DNA of 7,489 bases from Candidatus Tayloriibacteriota bacterium (GTDB taxonomy: Bacteria; Patescibacteriota; Minisyncoccia; Phycocordibacterales; PALSA-1337): NCBI GenBank assembly GCA_023269245.1, contig JAHFMB010000047.1, forward strand, positions 1 to 7,489, given 5' to 3'. How positions within the stretch are numbered: the first letter of the stretch is position 1; each line of letters opens with the position of its first letter. Both the position numbers and the translations under genes were made by a program. Positions 1 to 4,364 of this stretch are shown piece after piece. The notes beneath the pieces were generated by a model, which did no database searches, had not been told where the DNA came from, and worked only from the letters and a program-made list of their open reading frames with translations.

Positions 1-270
1 TGCCCGCGTTCCGGGGATTTCAATAAAATTTTTTCGCACGACCATGGCCAGCATATCCGGGGTGGTGTCCCACTGGAACTGGGTGATCATGCATTGCCAA
101 AATTCAGCTTCGCTCAAGGCGCCTTGGAAGAACCGATTGAGGTACGGTGTTTGCAGTTGGCGGTTGGTAACGGGTTTTCCGACGAGATCGGCGATGAGCC
201 GCTCAGCGCCGACGAGACCTTGAAATTGGACTTCACCAACGTCAAAGATAATGGCTTCGATATCACGCAT
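1..270 (-). CDS. HAD-superfamily hydrolase, YihX-like, N-terminal 90 residues (runs off the left edge)
   Basis: Translating the minus strand from the ATG at 268-270 gives an open frame to the window edge that begins MRDIEAIIFDVGEV. This is HAD motif I: a hydrophobic strand ending in the nucleophile Asp (D10). The second Asp of the classic DxD is replaced by Gly, as in the FDLGNV form of YihX-like sugar-phosphate phosphatases. Residues from about 16 to 75 are helical and fit the start of the alpha-helical cap (for example LSEAEFWQCMI). Motifs II-IV would lie beyond the edge, so activity cannot be judged. The likely role is a soluble cytoplasmic phosphatase of unknown substrate. The start is chosen because motif I normally lies within the first 10-15 residues. 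No Shine-Dalgarno is visible; the ATG directly follows AAACCT. Confidence 0.75.
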   Translation of the reverse strand, partial: MRDIEAIIFDVGEVQFQGLVGAERLIADLVGKPVTNRQLQTPYLNRFFQGALSEAEFWQCMITQFQWDTTPDMLAMVVRKNFIEIPGTRA

Positions 271-337
271 AGGTTTGGTTGTAAGGAGTTCGACTATCAA
301 CATTACACGAAAAATTGGGGATGTCAAGACTGTATAA

Positions 338-370
338 CAAAAAACGCAATGGAAGGGTGTTCCACTGCGT
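338..370 (-). terminator. Intrinsic terminator of the 393-983 gene
   Basis: Read on the minus strand, an 11-bp stem (360-370 with 344-354, one G-U pair) closes a 5-base loop and is followed by a T run over 343-339. It lies 22 bp past the stop of the 393-983 gene and before the HAD gene, so the two are separate transcription units. Confidence 0.8.
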
Positions 371-392
371 GCGTCGCGTGACGCTGGTGAGG

Positions 393-983
393 TCAGGACT
401 CCTCGCGGGTGTCGCGGGCGATACGTTCCACGAGACCCGGCGGCAGGCCGAAGGTACGGGACATGTCACTCAGGACTTCATGGAGACGGTCGGATCGTGA
501 GGTGACCGAGGCAGCGACCCAGCCTTCAAGCAATTCGAGCGGACGATCGAGGTCGGCCAACTCCGGATTCGCGGCGCACATGTGCTGATACATCAATTCG
601 CGCACCGCTTCAACTTGACGCTTGAACACGGCTTCAGCGTGCCTCATCTTGTCCACCTCGCTGGCGTTTTTCGCGACCGGGACGCGCCGGTATTGTTCGG
701 CCAGCTTCTGCGAGAAGGAGAACAGTTCGCGGGTGATGGAGTCATCCACGATACAGATTGCACGATGCTGTTCCGGGTCCAATTTTGACAGCGGACAATA
801 GAGTTCACCCGGCTCGCTCTTCTTGCCTATGAGGATCAGCGTCAGTTCCTTGGTGAAGCGCTGATGTACCGTGGGCTCGGGAGCCGGCGGTGGGGGAAGC
901 GGCGGATTGTTGTTTGTTGCCGGTTTGGTCGGCGCCGCGCTCGCTGGTCTGCGGCGTTCAGTTCCTGGTATTCCTGCTTTCAT
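393..983 (-). CDS. Hypothetical protein with proline-rich N-terminal tail and helical C-terminal region
   Basis: I do not recognise this 196-residue protein. Residues 1-38 are basic and then rich in Pro, Ala and Asn (a PLPPPPAPEP stretch at about 28-37), so they are probably a disordered tail. Residues 41-90 include a short hydrophobic strand (LTLILIG) and a Cys-bearing segment (ELYCPLSKLD). Residues 85-196 are mostly charged and amphipathic and probably form a helical bundle. There is no signal peptide or convincing membrane segment. The gene is flanked by its own promoter (1069-1097) and terminator (338-370), which supports this strand over the antisense frames. No Shine-Dalgarno precedes the ATG. 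Function unknown. Confidence 0.7.
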   Translation of the reverse strand: MKAGIPGTERRRPASAAPTKPATNNNPPLPPPPAPEPTVHQRFTKELTLILIGKKSEPGELYCPLSKLDPEQHRAICIVDDSITRELFSFSQKLAEQYRRVPVAKNASEVDKMRHAEAVFKRQVEAVRELMYQHMCAANPELADLDRPLELLEGWVAASVTSRSDRLHEVLSDMSRTFGLPPGLVERIARDTREES

Positions 984-1068
984 CGTGTAGGTTTGGTTTT
1001 TTCGATCGTTAACTGTGCGGTTAACCCGCGTACTGGTGCGCCCAAATTGGTTGGGCGCGGTCGGGTGT

Positions 1069-1097
1069 AATCTAACATACTATGACACTTTCGTCAA
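1069..1097 (-). promoter_or_regulatory. Sigma70-type promoter for the 393-983 gene
   Basis: On the minus strand TTGACG (1092-1097) is followed by a 17-base spacer and TAGATT (1069-1074, four of six matches to TATAAT). The predicted start of transcription is near 1062, giving an untranslated leader of about 80 bases. TGAC and GTCA around the spacer start form a small dyad. Confidence 0.45.
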
Positions 1098-1110
1098 TAG
1101 TTTTGGCACA

Positions 1111-1154
1111 TATAAAAATCCGCCTCGCCGACGGTGTTCGTCAGTGCGAGGCGG
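1111..1154 (-). terminator. Intrinsic terminator of the metallopeptidase-like gene
   Basis: On the minus strand a 9-bp GC-rich stem (1146-1154 with 1120-1128) plus an inner 4-bp stem (GACG 1130-1133 with CGTC 1139-1142) is followed by ATTTTTATA. It starts about 7 bases past the TGA at 1161-1163. Its CCGCCTCGC arm resembles the arms of the terminators at 2846-2890 and 3405-3450. Confidence 0.85.
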
Positions 1155-1160
1155 GAAAAG

Positions 1161-1997
1161 TCACTTTGGATAGCTTGTGCCGTCGAGGCCGCCATATAAT
1201 TTCTGCATCATAGTGAGCCAATACACATTGTTGGTATCTCCATGTGCGCGTCGCCATGCTTGGTACACATTCCATTCATTCTGGAATAATGTCACGTCGT
1301 GATGATCTACCAACGGGACAATAGTGTGGCGGCATGTCTCTGCCCAGGCACGACTTTCTTCCTTGATGTCTATGGCGGTTTGTTGCCGATTGTCAGACGT
1401 GTGCTCCATTTCGTGCATAAAAACCACGATCATGTGCGATTTGAATGCCGCCTGCCAATTTTTTTCTCCCGACGACTTCAACAGGTCAAACGTATCCATG
1501 ATAGCCGGTATGTACAGGCTGACGTGCCGCGTGTTGTTGGAAAGATTTACCCCTGCCGAGGCAATGATTTGAGTGTGCGCCCAGTGATAATTGGTCGACA
1601 AGTTGACGTTCAGTTGATGGCCTGTCTGTTCCGTTACGCGCTGTTTCAGGATAGCGAAGTGCTGGTTCACTTCTGGGTAGGGCAGTGTACCGCCCACCAG
1701 TTGTGTCCACATGAGGTCATTGAGCTCGCGGTCCCAAAAGGCCTTCATTTCCTCCGTTGTGCGCTTGTGGGCAATTGAGGCGAGGGGGTTGTCGCTTTTT
1801 TTGTCGGGAGAAATAAACGACAGGGTGGTGACGACTACGACCAGTGTCAGGACGATTAGGACAAGTGTTTGTCCAAATGATCGAGGCTTCGGCTCCAGCA
1901 CAGTGGCGTGCGGGCGTACGACTCGCATACGTTGTTTCATAGGCTCAGTACGGGTTGTGGGTTTCAAAGTGTTCGGGAAAACCGTATCATACTTCAT
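1161..1997 (-). CDS. Membrane-anchored putative zinc metallopeptidase (HEMEH motif)
   Basis: This 278-residue protein has a basic N-terminal segment (KQRMRVVRPH, 21-30), one strong hydrophobic helix at about 42-62 and a large C-terminal domain. By the positive-inside rule the domain should lie outside the membrane. Residues 195-199 read HEMEH within VVFMHEMEHT, which fits the HExxH zinc site of zincins: two His ligands and the general-base Glu. EESRAWAE at 213-220 supplies candidates for a third Glu ligand, as in gluzincins, but the spacing is short and this is inference. I cannot assign a named peptidase family. No Shine-Dalgarno precedes M1, and M20 is an alternative start that keeps the helix. 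It is divergent from the 2133-2792 gene and ends at its own terminator. The HExxH could also be fortuitous. Confidence 0.7.
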   Translation of the reverse strand: MKYDTVFPNTLKPTTRTEPMKQRMRVVRPHATVLEPKPRSFGQTLVLIVLTLVVVVTTLSFISPDKKSDNPLASIAHKRTTEEMKAFWDRELNDLMWTQLVGGTLPYPEVNQHFAILKQRVTEQTGHQLNVNLSTNYHWAHTQIIASAGVNLSNNTRHVSLYIPAIMDTFDLLKSSGEKNWQAAFKSHMIVVFMHEMEHTSDNRQQTAIDIKEESRAWAETCRHTIVPLVDHHDVTLFQNEWNVYQAWRRAHGDTNNVYWLTMMQKLYGGLDGTSYPK

Positions 1998-2060
1998 ATG
2001 ACATGTCTAGGTTTACAAACGCTTGTGATCATCCGTAAACTTAAAGACTTATTTTTAAAA

Positions 2061-2089
2061 TTGACACTTGTATGTATAAGTGTTAAGGT
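2061..2089 (+). promoter_or_regulatory. Promoter of the 2133-2792 gene with overlapping 26-bp dyad operator
   Basis: TTGACA (2061-2066) with a 17-base spacer to TAAGGT (2084-2089, a weak -10) lies 44 bases before the ATG and follows an A/T-rich stretch (2051-2060) that could act as an UP element. Overlapping it, 2061-2086 is an imperfect dyad with 10 of 13 base pairs matching, centred at 2073/2074. The core is ACACTT (2064-2069) and AAGTGT (2078-2083). This is typical of a dimeric repressor site between divergent genes. The 10-mer TTGACACTTG recurs at 2169-2178 inside the coding region. Confidence 0.45.
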
Positions 2090-2132
2090 TTTTCCAAACA
2101 CATTTACAACCAGTTTTTGAGAAAGCACACGT

Positions 2133-2792
2133 ATGAAGATTGAATTATTTAACCAGCGGTTAGCGTCGTTGACACTTGCCTTTGAGAACGTGCTGAAGTC
2201 GCACGGAGTTCTCAAAGAGGGAGAAACGGTCGCGATCAGGCCACTTCGGTACTCTCAGAGTGGTTTTAAGGTGAGCGTGAAAGTGCAGCCGATACCTGAA
2301 CCGGCAAAGAAGCCCATTGATATTGCTGACATGGATGAACGGTGCGCACTTCTCATCAAAGACCTCGGTCTTCCTCAAGAGGTGAGTCGGCGTATTTACG
2401 CCTGCGTTACTCTCGGTGGTTTGGCGCGTATGCATCCTGAAGATATTGTGCATTACGGTGTTCGTATCGGCACGAAGACCATCGCCATGATTCTCGATGT
2501 CATTCGTTCGGCTGGTTTGGTGCCTGGCGCACCTTTACCCATCGGCCCGAAAGAACGGGAGGCGGTTCTGAATTCTTCGACGAGGGAACTGGGGTATCCT
2601 GTTAATAATCTTGATGATAAGTTTCCAACCATTCGGTCCTTGACCGAGACGACTCGCGATCAGATAAAGCGAGAGTGCACGATACTCGTCGAGTCGAGGC
2701 CACATTTTACTGAAAACCGGGTTAATGTTGAAGATGTGCTCACGGCAGTAGAGACGCGATTGGAAATGTTCGAACTTGCTCTTCGTGCCTAA
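2133..2792 (+). CDS. Hypothetical protein with an RNA polymerase alpha-CTD-like helix-hairpin-helix domain
   Basis: This 219-residue protein is soluble with no signal peptide. Residues 1-55 form an N-terminal domain with strands (VAIRPLRYS, FKVSVKVQPI), followed by a Pro-rich linker. Residues about 75-129 read like the alpha subunit C-terminal domain: a helix, then VTLGGLARMHPEDIV, then GVRIGTKTIAMILDVIRSAGL. This matches the shape of the alpha-CTD pattern (thematic I-x-T-I-x-E-L, then the GxKSLxEIxxxLxxxGL helix). Residues 139-219 are helical and may hold a second, degenerate unit. Such domains bind DNA or other proteins, so a transcription-related role is possible but inferred. A weak Shine-Dalgarno (GAGAAAG, 2119-2125) lies 7 bases before the ATG. 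The gene ends in a terminator at 2814-2842. Confidence 0.75.
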   Translation: MKIELFNQRLASLTLAFENVLKSHGVLKEGETVAIRPLRYSQSGFKVSVKVQPIPEPAKKPIDIADMDERCALLIKDLGLPQEVSRRIYACVTLGGLARMHPEDIVHYGVRIGTKTIAMILDVIRSAGLVPGAPLPIGPKEREAVLNSSTRELGYPVNNLDDKFPTIRSLTETTRDQIKRECTILVESRPHFTENRVNVEDVLTAVETRLEMFELALRA

Positions 2793-2813
2793 GTCCTCGC
2801 TACCATGTCCCTG

Positions 2814-2842
2814 ACCGGTGCCTCCCGCGGCATCGGTTTTTT
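2814..2842 (+). terminator. Intrinsic terminator of the 2133-2792 gene
   Basis: A 9-bp stem (2814-2822 with 2829-2837, one G-T pair) with a 6-base loop runs straight into TTTTTT (2837-2842). It lies 21 bp past the TAA and abuts the opposite-strand terminator at 2846-2890. Confidence 0.8.
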
Positions 2843-2845
2843 GTA

Positions 2846-2890
2846 CACAAAAAGCCCGCCTCGCGACGGGGTGTGTGTCGCGGGGCGGGC
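2846..2890 (-). terminator. Intrinsic terminator of the 2907-3242 gene
   Basis: On the minus strand a 14-bp stem (2877-2890 with 2854-2867, one wobble pair) with a 9-base loop is followed by TTTTTGTGT. The segment 2843-2867 is repeated without mismatch at 3402-3426. Confidence 0.9.
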
Positions 2891-2906
2891 GGAATGGCAG
2901 CGGCGA

Positions 2907-3242
2907 TTACTTGAGTTTCCACTCTTCACCTTCACCATCAATTTTCTTTTGGTGAGCGATGAAAAGCTCGAGGCGACGCCGGAGTTCTCCGAGATCGTTC
3001 TGGAGTTGGTTGCAATTGTCCTCGAGGGTCTTGTCTCGGCTGATCAAGTTGCTGGCGTGAATTTGCTCCCTGATAGCAAACCACTCTTCCTTAGTGATGT
3101 TGATGTCAACCAATCCCTCACCGATTTCCAGCGCCTGGCGTTTCGTTATCAGCATTTGGCTTTGTCCGCCGTTGCTGAAGACAATGACTGCGACAGGGAA
3201 TAACGGGTTCATTTTCAGGTAACCCGACTTAATAAGTGCCAT
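2907..3242 (-). CDS. Small hypothetical protein with C-terminal coiled coil
   Basis: I do not recognise this 111-residue protein. It starts MALIKSGYLK, then has a hydrophobic strand (PLFPVAVIVF, 13-22), a Gln-rich turn and MLITKRQALEIGEGLVDI. The second half (about 71-101, for example DNCNQLQNDLGELRRRLEL) has heptad-like spacing and is probably a coiled coil, so the protein may be a dimer. There is no signal peptide or membrane helix. The start is well supported: AAGGA lies 6 bases before the ATG, the best Shine-Dalgarno in the window. A promoter (3288-3316) and terminator (2846-2890) make it a single-gene unit. The plus-strand frame at 2805-3203 is its antisense shadow. Function unknown. Confidence 0.75.
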   Translation of the reverse strand: MALIKSGYLKMNPLFPVAVIVFSNGGQSQMLITKRQALEIGEGLVDINITKEEWFAIREQIHASNLISRDKTLEDNCNQLQNDLGELRRRLELFIAHQKKIDGEGEEWKLK

Positions 3243-3287
3243 AAGGTGTCCTTTTGGATAAATTGTTTCGGTTGCTTTTCAGAAACC

Positions 3288-3316
3288 ACAGTATCATGTA
3301 TTAAGTCGTTCGTCAA
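3288..3316 (-). promoter_or_regulatory. Likely promoter of the 2907-3242 gene
   Basis: On the minus strand TATTGACGAA contains TTGACG (3311-3316), followed by 17 bases and TACTGT (3288-3293, a weak -10). The same TATTGACGAA decamer precedes the promoter at 1069-1097. The predicted leader is about 40 bases. Confidence 0.35.
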
Positions 3317-3404
3317 TACCTCTATAAATAGCGAAGAATCCGAGAAATTGTGGCGGGAATCTGGTGTGGGGGTAATGAAAAAGTCGGCATAAATAAGCGG
3401 CGTA

Positions 3405-3450
3405 CACAAAAAGCCCGCCTCGCGACAGACTTAATGTCGCGAAGGCGGGC
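3405..3450 (-). terminator. Intrinsic terminator of the 3470-3820 gene
   Basis: On the minus strand 3436-3450 pairs with 3413-3426 (14 bp with one bulged A) around a 9-base loop, followed by TTTTTGTGT. It begins 20 bases past the TAG of the 3470-3820 gene. One arm plus the T run is the exact 25-bp repeat shared with the terminator at 2846-2890. Confidence 0.9.
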
Positions 3451-3469
3451 AAGGTCAAGCGGGAAGCGG

Positions 3470-3820
3470 CTACCGTGCGCACGCTGCTCTGAGCCCGACA
3501 AGGGCGTTGACCAAGGTCTGCATGGTCTCCTCAATGTCTTTGAGGCCGGCACGTGGGTCAACGGTGACCATGAAGAGGTTACGGGAGATATCTTTGTACT
3601 TCAAGATATGGAGCGCGCGGGCGAAGGATTCCTTGCCGAGAATGACGGTGATCAGGATGGAGTCCTCTTCGTTGAAGAACAGGTGACCGCTGGGAAATTG
3701 AACTCCCCGGTGATCACGCAGTGCCTGCACGATATGTTCTGCCATCTGACGTGTTTTCATGCTGTTGAGGTCGGTATCGAGTCCGACGAAACCGTGGCCG
3801 TAGTCTTTCGTTAGGTTCAT
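3470..3820 (-). CDS. Small hypothetical soluble protein
   Basis: I do not recognise this 116-residue protein. It has alternating strand and helix segments: HGFVGLDTDLNSMK (9-22), an amphipathic helix (TRQMAEHIVQALRDH), GVQFPSGHLFF (39-49), the hydrophobic strand SILITVILG (54-62), then helices to the C-terminus. There is no signal peptide or membrane segment. The plus-strand frame over 3350-3814 is longer, but this strand is preferred because a TTGACA promoter (3863-3891) lies upstream and an intrinsic terminator (3405-3450) downstream, both reading minus. Its size and single-gene layout match the 2907-3242 neighbour. No Shine-Dalgarno precedes the ATG. Confidence 0.65.
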   Translation of the reverse strand: MNLTKDYGHGFVGLDTDLNSMKTRQMAEHIVQALRDHRGVQFPSGHLFFNEEDSILITVILGKESFARALHILKYKDISRNLFMVTVDPRAGLKDIEETMQTLVNALVGLRAACAR

Positions 3821-3862
3821 GGTGGGTGTCTATTGTTGTTTTGTGAAATTCAGTCCAAATCA

Positions 3863-3891
3863 AGCATATCACATTATACCACATATGTCAA
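3863..3891 (-). promoter_or_regulatory. Sigma70-type promoter of the 3470-3820 gene
   Basis: On the minus strand a consensus TTGACA (3886-3891) is followed by 17 bases and TATGCT (3863-3868). A perfect TATAAT also sits at 3873-3878, but only 7 bases from this -35 box. The region includes CATAT...ATATG half-sites that may bind a regulator. Confidence 0.5.
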
Positions 3892-3918
3892 TATCTCCAT
3901 AAATACGCTCAAAAATGC

Positions 3919-3924
3919 TACCAT
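3919..3924 (+). promoter_or_regulatory. Possible extended -10 element, leaderless start
   Basis: TGCTACCAT (3916-3924) resembles an extended -10 (TGnTATAAT) and ends 6 bases before the ATG at 3931. If used, transcription would begin at or next to the start codon. No good -35 box and no Shine-Dalgarno are present. Confidence 0.25.
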
Positions 3925-3930
3925 CAGCCC

Positions 3931-4227
3931 ATGAATCCTTCTGAAGCAGGCAAGCCCCAGGCCGACAATCCCACCCTTGAAAGCCTCGCCGCCGAGGTTG
4001 CCGCCCTCAAAGCCCGTAATGCCCGCGTCGAAGCCGCCAAAGGCTGGGAGACCAGCTTCACTCGCCGCATCCTCGTCGCGGTGTGCACCTATATCGTGGT
4101 CGTCCTCTTTTTCCTCGTTGCCGATCTGCCCAAGCCATTCGTGAATGCACTTGTGCCTACGGTCGGTTTTCTCTTGTCGACACTATCGTTGGAGGCGGTG
4201 AGGAGGAGGTGGGGGAGGAAACACTAG
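3931..4227 (+). CDS. Small coiled-coil, two-helix membrane protein
   Basis: This 98-residue protein has an Ala/Glu/Lys-rich N-terminal coiled coil (about 14-36, LESLAAEVAALKARNARVE), then KGWETSFTRR, a membrane helix at about 47-64 (ILVAVCTYIVVVLFFLV), a short LPKPF turn, a second helix at about 70-88 and a basic tail (RRRWGRKH). The short loop and basic ends suggest a hairpin with both termini in the cytoplasm. I have a general memory of similar WET...TYxxVVLFF...LPKPFxNAxVPTxGFxLSTLS proteins in Patescibacteria and other bacteria. None has a function I know of. It is separated from hsdM by 137 bp of AT-rich sequence with a promoter-like region, so it is probably not part of the hsd operon. 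Confidence 0.8.
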   Translation: MNPSEAGKPQADNPTLESLAAEVAALKARNARVEAAKGWETSFTRRILVAVCTYIVVVLFFLVADLPKPFVNALVPTVGFLLSTLSLEAVRRRWGRKH

Positions 4228-4247
4228 ATTTTTAATATGAGAGAACC

Positions 4248-4279
4248 AAATTAAAGAATAGTGGCAAATATTTTAATTT
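4248..4279. repeat. AT-only inverted repeat between the membrane-protein gene and hsdM
   Basis: AAATTAAA (4248-4255) and TTTAATTT (4272-4279) form an 8-bp dyad with a 16-base loop, at the point where the sequence turns from GC-rich to AT-rich. It is weak as a terminator because the stem has no GC pairs. It may simply reflect composition. Confidence 0.3.
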
Positions 4280-4286
4280 ACCAGCA

Positions 4287-4357
4287 TTGTTCAGTACCTA
4301 TGAAAACCTATGATATTTCGTGAAAATTTGACAAGAATATAGCACCTATGATAACCT
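4287..4357 (+). promoter_or_regulatory. Promoter region of the hsd-TIR operon
   Basis: Two promoter readings are possible. First: TTGTTC (4287-4292), 16 bases, TATGAT (4309-4314), giving a start near 4321. Second: TTGACA (4328-4333), 18 bases, TAACCT (4352-4357), giving a start next to the ATG at 4365, hence a leaderless message. Both -10 boxes lie inside the ACCTAYGA repeats, so a protein bound there would block RNA polymerase. No Shine-Dalgarno precedes hsdM. Confidence 0.4.
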
Positions 4358-4361
4358 ACGA
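4296..4361 (+). repeat. Four ACCTAYGA repeats in two pairs (operator-like)
   Basis: ACCTATGA occurs at 4296-4303, 4306-4313 and 4344-4351, and ACCTACGA at 4354-4361. Units within a pair start exactly 10 bp apart, one helical turn, and the pairs start 48 bp apart. ATTTCGT (4315-4321) and ACGAAAT (4358-4364) add an inverted pair. The array ends 3 bp before the hsdM start and overlaps both candidate promoters. It is a natural binding site for a cooperative regulator, possibly the HTH domain of the HsdM fusion itself (inference). Confidence 0.6.
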
Positions 4362-4364
4362 AAT

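Noticed and set aside
94..381. Plus-strand open frame of 95 codons
   Set aside because: It is antisense to the HAD gene, which shows motif I on the other strand, and it runs through the minus-strand terminator hairpin at 338-370.
1299..1778. Plus-strand open frame of 159 codons
   Set aside because: It is wholly antisense to the metallopeptidase-like gene. Its translation is Cys/Arg-rich with no domain pattern and no promoter.
2805..3203. Plus-strand open frame of 132 codons
   Set aside because: It begins inside one terminator and crosses another, and is antisense to a gene with a good Shine-Dalgarno, promoter and terminator.
2843..3450. Possible CRISPR or repeat array from the 25-bp repeats
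   Set aside because: There are only two exact copies 559 bp apart, each part of an intrinsic terminator, with genes between.
3350..3814. Plus-strand open frame of 154 codons, longer than the minus-strand gene it overlaps
   Set aside because: It crosses the 3405-3450 terminator hairpin, and promoter and terminator signals favour the minus strand. Some doubt remains because both frames encode orphan proteins.
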